Positions 1 through 7,363 of a stretch of DNA of 14,515 nucleotides are shown here, one piece after another (positions within the stretch are counted from its first letter, which is position 1; every line of letters starts with the position of its first letter). Source of the stretch: Bacteroidales bacterium (GTDB lineage: Bacteria > Bacteroidota > Bacteroidia > Bacteroidales > UBA7960); contig PWND01000343.1 of the NCBI GenBank assembly GCA_003557965.1, positions 1 to 14,515 of the forward strand, written 5' to 3'. A program made the position numbers and the translations under genes. Below the pieces are notes generated by a model. It was not told the origin of the DNA and did not search any database. It worked only from the letters and a program-made list of their open reading frames with translations.

Positions 1-1
1 T

Positions 2-2191
2 AGAGACTTTACGGAAGTAGAAGGAACCACTTATAATCATATCGGCGATATCAACCATGCGCTTGAAAAACTTGATTATCTTGAAGCTCTTGGTGTCAAC
101 GCTATACAGCTTATGCCTTTCAATGAATTTGAAGGAAATGACTCATGGGGCTATAATCCTTCGTTTTTCTTTGCAACAGATAAAGCGTATGGTACCAAGG
201 AAGATTATAAAAGATTTATTGACGAATGTCACAAAAGAGGGATTGCGGTAATAATGGATATTGTTCTTAATCATGCATTCTCGCAAAACACTCTTGTGCA
301 AATGTACTTCGACCCCGAAGCCGGAGAGTGGGGGCAACCATCTGCTGAAAACCCATGGTTTAACCAGGTAGCTCCGAATCCTGTCTGGAACTGGGGTAGC
401 GACTTTAACCACGAAAGCCCTTATACAAGACAGTTTGCTAAAGATGTATTTGAATACTGGCTTACTGAGTTTAATATTGATGGCTTTAGATTAGATTTTA
501 CCAAAGGTTTTACCAATACACCCGGCGATGGTTGGGCTTATGACCAGTCTCGTATTGATATTCTTAAGGACTACTATGATCACATTAAATCTGTTAATCA
601 AAATGCTTATGTTATTCTGGAACATTTTACTGATAATAGTGAAGAAGTAGAACTGGCCAATTATGGTATGCTTTTATGGGGCAACCTTACACATCAATAT
701 GGTCAAAACGTCATGGGCTGGGAAGATAATCACGACTTCTCATGGGCATACTACGCTAACAGAGGTTTTGATTATCCCAACCTGTTAACATACCTGGAAA
801 GCCATGATGAAGAAAGAATAATTTATAATGCTGTTAATTTTGGTGCAACGGGAGCAAATACCCTTTCCGAAGCACTCAGAAGAAAAGCTGCTATAGCTGC
901 TATGTATATGGCTATTCCCGGCCCAAAAATGATATGGCAATTTGGCGAACTTGGCTATGATTACAGTATTAATCACTGCCCTGACGGCACAATAAGCAGC
1001 GATTGCAGAACTGCCAGAAAGCCTGTACGCTGGGATTATCTCGACGACCCCGAAAGATATGAACTGTTTCTTACTTATGCTGCTTTAAACAAGCTTAAAA
1101 CGGAAAATGAAGCTTTCAGGCTTGGTGATTTTTCCCAGGATTTAAGCGGGATGGGTAAAAGAATGTGGATATCTCACTCATCTATGAATGTGGCTATTTC
1201 TGCAAACTTCTCAACAAACGGATTTAACATGCAACCGGGATTTCAAAACACCGGAACATGGTATAATTACTTCACCGGCGAGAGTTTTGAAGTAACTGAT
1301 GTGGGCGGACATACAATTTATTATGAACCCGGAGATTTCTACGTGTTTGTTAATCAAGATCTTGGCAAACCGTTTTATGATGTAAATATTACTGTAATTG
1401 ATGATGAAAATGAACAGCCAATTGAAAATGCAATAATTAATTTGGGAACTGCCGGACAAAGAACTTCAGATATTAATGGAGAAGCTGCCTTTACAGCTCT
1501 GACAGGGGAATACGAACTTGTAGTTACTAAGTATGGTTGGATTACTTATACTGAAGAAATTACGGTGGATCAAGAACTTAATATCATTATTAGGCTAATT
1601 GAAGATGATTTACCTGAGCTATATTCTGTTACTTTTAACGTTGATATGACACCGGCGATTGAAGACGAGAGCTTTAACCCTGAAGAAGATTTTGTTGACC
1701 TTGCCGGAGATTTTCTTGATTGGGGAAGCTCTGGTGAAATGGAATACGTATCGGATAATATTTATACATATACAACTGATGAAATTTTTGAAGCCGGGAC
1801 TTTACTTAAGTTCAAATTTAGAATTAATGGTGACTGGGATACTTCAGAATTCCCCGATGGTGGCGCTGACAGAGAGTATATAGTTGTTGAAGGTGAAAAT
1901 ATTTACAATGCTGTTTATAATGATTATCCTGATGATAACGGAAATATTGTAGCTTACACGGGACAAAATAATGTTACAGTTTATCCCAACCCTACCAGGG
2001 GAATTATTAATATCAACACCTTAACAGGCTCAAAAGTATTTTTATATGATATAAACGGAAATAAACTTAATAGAAAAAAGTGTGCTGCTGATAACTGTGT
2101 AATTGACATGGGAGCGTATAATAGTGGTGTATATTTCTTAAAGATAGTCTTTGAAAATGAGGTAGTTATAAGAAAAATTATCAAGTGGTAA
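2..2191 (+). CDS. Secreted GH13 alpha-amylase-family enzyme with T9SS type A sorting domain (5' truncated)
   Basis: The frame is open from the first complete codon, so the signal peptide and the start of the barrel lie outside the window; 729 residues are visible. The four GH13 regions are intact: region I DIVLNH (Asp86, His91), region II GFRLD (Arg163, nucleophile Asp165, codon 494-496), region III ILEHF (acid/base Glu207, codon 620-622) and region IV ESHDE (His268, Asp269). The WGYNPS...YGT stretch before region I is typical of branching-enzyme or maltogenic-like GH13 members. The barrel and its C-terminal beta domain end near residue 450. A carboxypeptidase-regulatory-like beta domain follows (about 455-525), then a domain resembling starch-binding beta-sandwiches (about 540-640, VTFNVDM...FVDLAGDFLDWG). 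The last 70 residues, starting VTVYPNPTRG, are a T9SS type A sorting domain. I infer a cell-surface or secreted enzyme cleaving or rearranging alpha-glucans; exact specificity cannot be read. Confidence 0.93.
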   Translation, partial: RDFTEVEGTTYNHIGDINHALEKLDYLEALGVNAIQLMPFNEFEGNDSWGYNPSFFFATDKAYGTKEDYKRFIDECHKRGIAVIMDIVLNHAFSQNTLVQMYFDPEAGEWGQPSAENPWFNQVAPNPVWNWGSDFNHESPYTRQFAKDVFEYWLTEFNIDGFRLDFTKGFTNTPGDGWAYDQSRIDILKDYYDHIKSVNQNAYVILEHFTDNSEEVELANYGMLLWGNLTHQYGQNVMGWEDNHDFSWAYYANRGFDYPNLLTYLESHDEERIIYNAVNFGATGANTLSEALRRKAAIAAMYMAIPGPKMIWQFGELGYDYSINHCPDGTISSDCRTARKPVRWDYLDDPERYELFLTYAALNKLKTENEAFRLGDFSQDLSGMGKRMWISHSSMNVAISANFSTNGFNMQPGFQNTGTWYNYFTGESFEVTDVGGHTIYYEPGDFYVFVNQDLGKPFYDVNITVIDDENEQPIENAIINLGTAGQRTSDINGEAAFTALTGEYELVVTKYGWITYTEEITVDQELNIIIRLIEDDLPELYSVTFNVDMTPAIEDESFNPEEDFVDLAGDFLDWGSSGEMEYVSDNIYTYTTDEIFEAGTLLKFKFRINGDWDTSEFPDGGADREYIVVEGENIYNAVYNDYPDDNGNIVAYTGQNNVTVYPNPTRGIININTLTGSKVFLYDINGNKLNRKKCAADNCVIDMGAYNSGVYFLKIVFENEVVIRKIIKW

Positions 2192-2202
2192 TTTCTTGTT
2201 GT

Positions 2203-2242
2203 AAAATAGTTTTTTCATTACAAAATCAATGAACTATATTTT
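2203..2242 (+). terminator. Weak AT-rich hairpin after the GH13 gene
   Basis: AAAATAGTT (2203-2211) and CATT (2216-2219) can pair with AATG (2228-2231) and AACTAT (2232-2237), leaving a TTTT bulge and an 8-nt loop. The hairpin runs into ATTTT, 11 nt after the GH13 stop codon. The stem is AT-rich and bulged, so its strength as a terminator is doubtful, but no better candidate separates the amylase from the next gene. Confidence 0.3.
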
Positions 2243-2243
2243 C

Positions 2244-2270
2244 TTTGTTAGGAATAATTATATACTTTTG
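2244..2270 (+). promoter_or_regulatory. Bacteroidota-type promoter for the YjbQ gene
   Basis: TACTTTTG (2263-2270) matches the Bacteroidota -7 element TAnnTTTG exactly. A TTTG lies at 2244-2247, but the 15-nt spacing is shorter than the usual 19-21, so the -33 assignment is weak. A start site near 2278 would leave a leader of about 40 nt before the ATG at 2317. Confidence 0.42.
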
Positions 2271-2316
2271 CATAAAAGCGTTTAATATACAGAAAACTCT
2301 ATAACTAAAATATAAA

Positions 2317-2730
2317 ATGCAAAAAACAATAACAATAAAGACGTTTCAGAGGGAATGTATTGTTGATATTACACGGGAATTAATAGATGTTGTTGAAGAA
2401 AGCGAAATTGATCATGGCTTGGTTAATGTTTACGCCCATGGTGCAACAGCAGCTATTATGATACAAGAAAACTGGGACGAGAGTGTGCAAAAAGATATGG
2501 TAAGGCTAATGCGCAGGCTTGTGCCAAGGGGTATTTGGCTGCATGACAGCCATGACGGCAACGGTGATGCTCACTTAAAAGCAGGTATTATAGGGCCATC
2601 TGAAACTATTCCTATACAAAATGGAAGATTGGGCTTGTCAACATGGCAGAATGTTTTTTTCTGTGAGTTCGACGGCCCCAGGGAAGCAAGACATATTCTT
2701 GTAACTGTTATCCCTTCTGCAAAAGATTAA
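2317..2730 (+). CDS. YjbQ-family protein (UPF0047, 'secondary thiamine-phosphate synthase')
   Basis: This 137-residue protein has the full-length YjbQ/UPF0047 fold signature: HGATAAI around His41, Glu51 and Asp60, an HDSHDGNGDAHLKA segment with His76, Asn82 and His86, then LSTWQNVFFCEFDGPR with Trp110, Gln111 and Arg122. These conserved residues cluster in a presumed active site in the family. Members have been reported to have weak thiamine-phosphate synthase activity, and their physiological role is unsettled, so only the family name is safe. There is no signal peptide, so it should be cytosolic. It has its own candidate promoter and converges on the radical SAM gene, with both stop codons inside the shared TTAA at 2727-2730. 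Confidence 0.92.
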   Translation: MQKTITIKTFQRECIVDITRELIDVVEESEIDHGLVNVYAHGATAAIMIQENWDESVQKDMVRLMRRLVPRGIWLHDSHDGNGDAHLKAGIIGPSETIPIQNGRLGLSTWQNVFFCEFDGPREARHILVTVIPSAKD

Positions 2731-3788
2731 CGGCTCTGGTACTTAACATTTGTCAAACCTGACCTTCTGACATTCATTATGGCATTATTGTATTCCGCGC
2801 GGTTAATACGCCTTGAAATATCCGGATAGTCTGAAGCATTAAATACAGGCGTGTATTGCGACATCAAGTTAACATAAGTGTCTTTTGGCAGGTTTTCAGC
2901 TATCCACTGTATTACTAAATCAGTTCTTGCAACATTATTTGGCATTACAAGGTGCCTGATCATTAAACCTCTGCTAACCAAACCGGTTCTGGGGTTAGCT
3001 TCTGCTACACCAACTTGTCGGTGCATTTCAAGTAATGCTTTCTGAGTTAATTCAGGATATGAACGTGCTCCAATTGAATACTTATTTGCAGCATCAGCAT
3101 CCATATATTTAAAGTCAGCTAAGTAAATATCTACTACATTATCAAGGTATTCTAATATTTCTGTTTTTTCCCATCCACTGGTATTATAAACAAGAGGAAG
3201 TCTTAAACCTTTTGATGCTGCAATATCTAATGCAAGCAAAATATGGGGAGAATAATGTGTCGGGCTTACAATATTGATGTTACTTAAGCCCATGTTTTGC
3301 AATGTAAGCATCATGTCTGCCAGGTCATTTATGCTGTATCGCCTGCCTTGGCCTTTCTGGCTTACATCATAATTAATACAAAAAACACATAATAGTGAGC
3401 AGTTTGTAAAAAAGATTGTTCCGGAACCTGTATTCCCTACTAACTCAGGTTCCTCGCCAAAGTGAGGAAATGCCGATGATATTTCAAGGTTAGAGTTGGC
3501 ATTGCAATCACCCCTGCGGCCTCTTAAACGGTTTGTATAACAATCTCGTGGGCAAATATTACAATCTCCCATCATATCCCACAATAATTCACCACGCTTT
3601 TTTAGTTCTCCACTCTTTTGTAGTTCCACATAAGGAGGAGTATAATCACTTGAGTTGTTCATTGATGTGTTATTTGCATTAAATTTCCTTGAAAACAAAT
3701 CTGTGCTTCTTAATACGCCGGGTATTAAAAGTGCAGCAGGCAAAAGTGCCAGCTTATTAATAAATTGTCTTCTGCTTTGTTTTTTCAT
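2727..3788 (-). CDS. PflX-like radical SAM protein (COG1313 type) with twin-arginine signal
   Basis: The 353-residue protein carries the radical SAM cluster CxxxCxxC at Cys130, Cys134 and Cys137, within GSGTIFFTNCSLLCVFC. It also has the N-terminal cysteine-rich block typical of the PflX/COG1313 group (DCNICPRDCYTNRLRG, then GDC: Cys76, 79, 83, 95), which may hold a second Fe-S centre. The group resembles pyruvate formate-lyase activases, but no glycyl-radical partner gene is nearby and its substrate is unknown. Residues 1-25 form a twin-arginine signal: SRRQFI, then a hydrophobic stretch LALLPAALLIPG. That is unexpected for an enzyme needing SAM and a low-potential electron donor. The linker at about 35-50 is Asn/Ser-rich, as at an export-domain boundary. 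The ATG at 3786-3788 is chosen because it places the signal at the N-terminus. Confidence 0.88.
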   Translation of the reverse strand: MKKQSRRQFINKLALLPAALLIPGVLRSTDLFSRKFNANNTSMNNSSDYTPPYVELQKSGELKKRGELLWDMMGDCNICPRDCYTNRLRGRRGDCNANSNLEISSAFPHFGEEPELVGNTGSGTIFFTNCSLLCVFCINYDVSQKGQGRRYSINDLADMMLTLQNMGLSNINIVSPTHYSPHILLALDIAASKGLRLPLVYNTSGWEKTEILEYLDNVVDIYLADFKYMDADAANKYSIGARSYPELTQKALLEMHRQVGVAEANPRTGLVSRGLMIRHLVMPNNVARTDLVIQWIAENLPKDTYVNLMSQYTPVFNASDYPDISRRINRAEYNNAIMNVRRSGLTNVKYQSR

Positions 3789-3810
3789 CGGTACATTATT
3801 TTAAAAATTA

Positions 3811-3830
3811 GGCCCCGCCTGGCAGGGGGA
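3811..3830 (-). other. GC-rich hairpin in the leader of the radical SAM gene
   Basis: CCCC (3813-3816) can pair with GGGG (3825-3828) around GCCTGGCA, in otherwise AT-rich DNA. It lies 23-42 nt upstream of the radical SAM start codon, inside the transcript if the promoter at 3844-3873 is right. It could be a small interspersed palindrome or a translational control element; the sequence does not decide. Confidence 0.35.
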
Positions 3831-3843
3831 AATCGCACACGTG

Positions 3844-3873
3844 CAAGCATAAAGATAATAAAACTTGTGCAAA
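3844..3873 (-). promoter_or_regulatory. Candidate Bacteroidota promoter for the radical SAM gene
   Basis: On the minus strand TTTG (3873-3870) is followed after 18 nt by TATGCTTG (3851-3844), one base off TAnnTTTG. The predicted transcript would begin about 50 nt before the start codon. Confidence 0.35.
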
Positions 3874-3964
3874 TTCCCAAATCCTTCCTTTGAACAATTT
3901 ATCAATAAACAATAGAACCGGCAGCGTTGAATGTTATCTTATGATACCTCAAAAGACTATACAA

Positions 3965-4008
3965 AAAAAACTGCACCGGGGGAAATAATTCTTCTGATGC
4001 AGTTTTTT
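3965..4008 (-). terminator. Terminator of sppA
   Basis: AAAAAACTGCA (3965-3975) and TGCAGTTTTTT (3998-4008) form a perfect 11-bp inverted repeat around a 22-nt loop, starting 26 nt past the sppA stop. Read on the minus strand it ends in a T tract, as expected for an intrinsic terminator. No gene approaches from the other side, so it most likely serves sppA alone. The loop is unusually long. Confidence 0.7.
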
Positions 4009-4033
4009 ATTTTGGTAAGCAATATTATAAGCT

Positions 4034-5806
4034 CTATTCTATGACCAGTTCAAAAGGCATTCTTGCCTGCACTCCACTGGCTTCTTTTAAGCTTTTTATT
4101 TTCATATAATATTTGTAGATATTCCCAAGGTTTTCGAACATTAAACTTTCCTCAACACCCATAAAATCAGATAAAAGCTGGTCTATCATGCTTTTTCTTA
4201 TAGGGTATTCAACAACTATGTAGTCATCAATTTCTGCTAACAAAGCAGCTTGCTCTATAGCATAATTTAACCCGCCAAAGTCATCTACAAGGCCAATTTG
4301 CATTGCTTCATAACCAGTCCATACTCTTCCTTGCCCGATTTCATCTACGCTTTCTTTTGGCAGATTTCTGCCTTCAGATACATGAGAAATGAAGGTGTCA
4401 TATACTTCAGCAATAAATTCTTTCATGATTTCTCTTTCTTTCAAAGTTAATGGCCTGTCAACAGAACCAAAATCAGCCAGCGTGTTAGTTTTTACATTCT
4501 CAAAATTAATTCCCAGCTTTTCATTAAAAAGCTCCTGCATGTTGGGTATCATTCCAAAAACGCCTATAGAGCCGGTTATTGTTGATGGATTTGCAATAAT
4601 CTTATCAGCTGCACATGCTACATAATATCCGCCTGATGCTGCTATATCTCCAAAGGATGCAATAACAGGTTTTTCTTCTGAAGCCAAAATAACCTCTCTA
4701 AGCATAACGTCTGAAGCTAATGCACTTCCTCCACCAGAGTTGATTCTAAAAACAATTGCCTTTACATCATCGTCTAACCTGGCCTTACGTATAGCTTTTG
4801 AAATCCTGTCGGAGCCCATGCTGGTTTCAGAACCTTCCCCGCTAATAATGTTTCCCATACCATATACAACAGCTATTTTGTCAGTAACATCTTTTTTTCT
4901 CATGCTTTCCGGTAATGGAGCGCGACTATACTCACTATAGCTTGCAAAATTTATTTCTTTGTCTTTTTCAATTTCAAGTAACTCCCTAAGCCTGTCAAAA
5001 ATCTCATCCCTGTGAGCAATTCCGTCAATCATGCTATTGTCAAGAGCTGACACAGGATTGCGGGATGAATACTCATCAGCAACCCTGTTAAGATGGTTTG
5101 CAGATAAATTACGGCTTTTAGAAATATCTTTAACAATGCTGTTCCACATTGTACTTGCTATTGACTGAAGCTGTTCCCTGTTTTCATCGCTCATACTGTC
5201 GAGCATTAGAGGTTCTCCTGCACTTTTATAATCACCTGCCCTTATAACCTGTGCTTCTACACCAATTTTATCGAGCATGTTTTTCAGGAAAAAAACCTGC
5301 ATATTTAACCCCCTAAAATCTATTGAACCCACCGGGTTTAAGTATAATTCATCAGCAACACTCGCAAGATAATACGCATTTTGCGTGAACATTTCTCCAT
5401 AAGCAATAATAAACTTCCCGGAATCCTTAAAATCAATTAATGCATTTCTGATCTCCCCAATGGTTGCCCATCCTGCGTTAATAAATGATAAGTCAAGAAA
5501 TATGCCTTTAATTTTATCATCTGCTTTTGCTTTCTGGATGTTTTTTATAACATCATTTAAACCCATCATTGATTGTGGCCTGCCAGAAAAATAATCAAAA
5601 GTTTCAAAAGGGTTGTCGCTTGCCCTGTCTATAATTGGCGATTTAAAATCTAGCTTCAAAACAGTATTTTCTTTTACTGAAAAGTCTTTTTTCTTTCCTA
5701 TAGAAGAAATTACACCTACAATTCCAAAAAACAGAAAGAAAAAGAGAATTAATACAACTAATGAGCCCAGAAAAGAGGCTAGTGAAAATTTAAAAAATTG
5801 TTTCAT
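4034..5806 (-). CDS. sppA: Signal peptide peptidase SppA, 67K type
   Basis: A 590-residue membrane-anchored serine protease that degrades signal peptides left in the membrane after secretion. The N-terminal segment (about 7-36, rich in Leu, Phe and Val) is a single membrane anchor. The protein has the duplicated long-form architecture of E. coli SppA (618 residues). The general-base Lys is Lys194 in GDYKSAGEP in the first half. The nucleophile is Ser391 in GDIAASGGYYVA in the second half, followed by the family signature NPSTITGSIGVFG. Both catalytic residues are present, so the enzyme should be active. The gene stands alone: a terminator follows and a divergent intergenic region separates it from folK. 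I found no clear promoter core in its upstream region. Confidence 0.95.
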   Translation of the reverse strand: MKQFFKFSLASFLGSLVVLILFFFLFFGIVGVISSIGKKKDFSVKENTVLKLDFKSPIIDRASDNPFETFDYFSGRPQSMMGLNDVIKNIQKAKADDKIKGIFLDLSFINAGWATIGEIRNALIDFKDSGKFIIAYGEMFTQNAYYLASVADELYLNPVGSIDFRGLNMQVFFLKNMLDKIGVEAQVIRAGDYKSAGEPLMLDSMSDENREQLQSIASTMWNSIVKDISKSRNLSANHLNRVADEYSSRNPVSALDNSMIDGIAHRDEIFDRLRELLEIEKDKEINFASYSEYSRAPLPESMRKKDVTDKIAVVYGMGNIISGEGSETSMGSDRISKAIRKARLDDDVKAIVFRINSGGGSALASDVMLREVILASEEKPVIASFGDIAASGGYYVACAADKIIANPSTITGSIGVFGMIPNMQELFNEKLGINFENVKTNTLADFGSVDRPLTLKEREIMKEFIAEVYDTFISHVSEGRNLPKESVDEIGQGRVWTGYEAMQIGLVDDFGGLNYAIEQAALLAEIDDYIVVEYPIRKSMIDQLLSDFMGVEESLMFENLGNIYKYYMKIKSLKEASGVQARMPFELVIE

Positions 5807-5915
5807 GGCTTTTGTTTTTTATGTTTAAATTTTAATGAATAATCTTACAATATTAATAAAATTTCAAATAATTTTTAATTTGTAGGATGTTTTTTTTACA
5901 AAACAGGTAACAAAT

Positions 5916-5946
5916 TTTGTCAAGAGTTTTTTTTTTATGACTTTTG
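5916..5946 (+). promoter_or_regulatory. Candidate promoter of the folK operon
   Basis: TTTG (5916-5919) is followed after exactly 19 nt by GACTTTTG (5939-5946), one base off TAnnTTTG. The spacing is right for the Bacteroidota housekeeping sigma factor. A start near 5953 gives a leader of about 70 nt before folK. Nothing else is recognisable in the 216-nt gap between sppA and folK. Confidence 0.42.
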
Positions 5947-6022
5947 CATAAAATTTTTTTACTGATTAATAGTTTTAATAATGTTATTTTATTAAACTAG
6001 TAAAGTTCTGACATTTTAAATA

Positions 6023-6541
6023 ATGAATAAAGTATATGCTCTTTTGGGCGGTAATATTGGGAATGTTTTAAATACCTTTGAAAAGGCCATTGAGAAAATC
6101 AATCTACAGATAGGGCCATGCACTGCAAAATCAAATGTATATGTTAGCGAACCATGGGGTTTTAAGTCCAGCAAATTCTTTTATAACCAGGCTTTAATCA
6201 TTGAAACAGATCTTGGCCCCGAAGAAGTGCTAAAGCATTTTCTGCTTATAGAAAAGCTTTTAGGCAGACAAAGGCCTGAAAAAAAACAAAAATATGAGTC
6301 AAGAAATATTGATATAGATATTTTGTTTTTTAATGATATTATTCATGAAAGTGATATTTTGCAAATACCTCATCCGTTAGTTCATTTGAGATCATTTGCA
6401 CTGTTGCCACTTGTGGAAATAGCTCCAACCCTGCTTCACCCAAAGCTAAACAGCCCGATAGTTAAAGTACTTTCAGATTGCGAAGATATTTCCTATATAA
6501 GAAATATTAAGCTTCATGATCCGGATATTGTTTTATATTAA
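6023..6541 (+). CDS. folK: 6-hydroxymethyl-7,8-dihydropterin pyrophosphokinase (HPPK)
   Basis: This 172-residue enzyme transfers pyrophosphate from ATP to hydroxymethyl-dihydropterin, the step before dihydropteroate synthase in folate synthesis. It begins with the family N-terminus YALLGGNIGN. It has the Arg-rich ATP loop GRQRPEKKQK (Arg82, Arg84) and the signature SRNIDIDILFF, whose Asp97 and Asp99 bind the two magnesium ions. The pterin-side motif is PHPLVHLRSFALLPL. Length is normal for a single-domain HPPK; FolB and FolP are not fused. The next gene starts 5 nt after its stop, so the two are almost certainly cotranscribed and perhaps translationally coupled. Confidence 0.95.
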   Translation: MNKVYALLGGNIGNVLNTFEKAIEKINLQIGPCTAKSNVYVSEPWGFKSSKFFYNQALIIETDLGPEEVLKHFLLIEKLLGRQRPEKKQKYESRNIDIDILFFNDIIHESDILQIPHPLVHLRSFALLPLVEIAPTLLHPKLNSPIVKVLSDCEDISYIRNIKLHDPDIVLY

Positions 6542-6546
6542 AATAA

Positions 6547-7182
6547 ATGATCAGCTATAATTATATATCAATTGAAGGTAATATTGGTGCTGGTAAAACA
6601 ACCCTTAGTAAAAAGATTGCGGAAAGCTATAATGGGAAGTTGATTTTAGAGCAATTTGAAGACAACCCCTTCCTGGCAAAGTTTTATGACAACCCTGATA
6701 AGTATGCATTTCCTTTAGAACTTTCTTTTCTTGCTGAAAGATATCAGCAGTTGAAATCTGAGCTCGCAAGGCAGGACTTATTTCATGAATTTACAATTTC
6801 AGATTACTTCCTTAATAAATCATTGATTTTTGCACGTAAAACATTGAATGAGGATGAGTACCAGTTATTTTTAAAACTATTTACAATAATGGATGCAAAT
6901 CTTCCAAAACCTGATTTGTTGGTGCACTTATACGTCAGCATAAGCAGGCTGCAAAAGAATATAAAAAAAAGGGGGAGGGTTTATGAGCAAAAAATATCTG
7001 ATGAGTACTTGTCGAAAATACAGGAAAGCTATTACGAATACTTAAAACAACAAAAAGGACTCAGAATATTGGTAATCGAATTAAATGAGCTGGATTTTGT
7101 TGAAAGCAAACAAGATTTTGATTTTCTGATAAATAAAATAAACTCAAACTATCCAATTGGAATGACACTGCTAAGCTTATAA
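6547..7182 (+). CDS. Deoxynucleoside kinase (deoxyadenosine/deoxyguanosine kinase family)
   Basis: A 211-residue P-loop kinase that phosphorylates deoxynucleosides in dNTP salvage. It shows the Walker A motif EGNIGAGKTT (Lys17), the substrate-side acidic residue in ILEQFEDNPFLAKFY (Glu35), the ERYQQL helix (64-69), and SDYFLNKSLIFA (about 85-96) where related kinases have a DRS motif. The Arg-rich LID segment RLQKNIKKRGR is at about 134-144. These features match the bacterial dAK/dGK branch; the preferred base cannot be read from sequence. It is the second gene of the folK unit, linking folate and nucleotide supply, and is followed by a strong terminator. The 127-nt stretch between its stop and the terminator shows nothing recognisable. 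Confidence 0.92.
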   Translation: MISYNYISIEGNIGAGKTTLSKKIAESYNGKLILEQFEDNPFLAKFYDNPDKYAFPLELSFLAERYQQLKSELARQDLFHEFTISDYFLNKSLIFARKTLNEDEYQLFLKLFTIMDANLPKPDLLVHLYVSISRLQKNIKKRGRVYEQKISDEYLSKIQESYYEYLKQQKGLRILVIELNELDFVESKQDFDFLINKINSNYPIGMTLLSL

Positions 7183-7309
7183 AGCATTCGATTTCTGAAG
7201 TTTTACTTATCAGGCGAAATTATTTTGAGTTTTTTTAAACCTAAACATATAGCCCTACCAATCAACAACATAGTACCACCTGTAAACAGATTCCTTAACT
7301 GGTATGTAA

Positions 7310-7343
7310 AAAAAACCAGCTTAGTTATTTAAGCCGGTTTTTT
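7310..7343. terminator. Bidirectional terminator between the dNK and lipoprotein genes
   Basis: AAAAAACC (7310-7317) and GCTTA (7319-7323) pair with TAAGC (7330-7334) and GGTTTTTT (7336-7343), with one A/C mismatch and a 6-nt loop. T tracts are present on both strands. It can end the folK-dNK transcript from the left and the lipoprotein transcript from the right, whose stop codon is about 20 nt away. Confidence 0.82.
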
Positions 7344-7363
7344 AAAAGTGTTATTATAACATA

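Noticed and set aside
113..2191. ATG at 113 as the start of the amylase-family gene
   Set aside because: The frame is open back to position 2 with matching GH13 sequence (HIGDINHALEKLDYLEALGVNAIQL), so 113 is an internal Met of a truncated gene.
5879..5889. TTTGTAGGATG shared with 9338-9348
   Set aside because: An 11-base match is expected by chance several times in a window this size, and the flanks differ.
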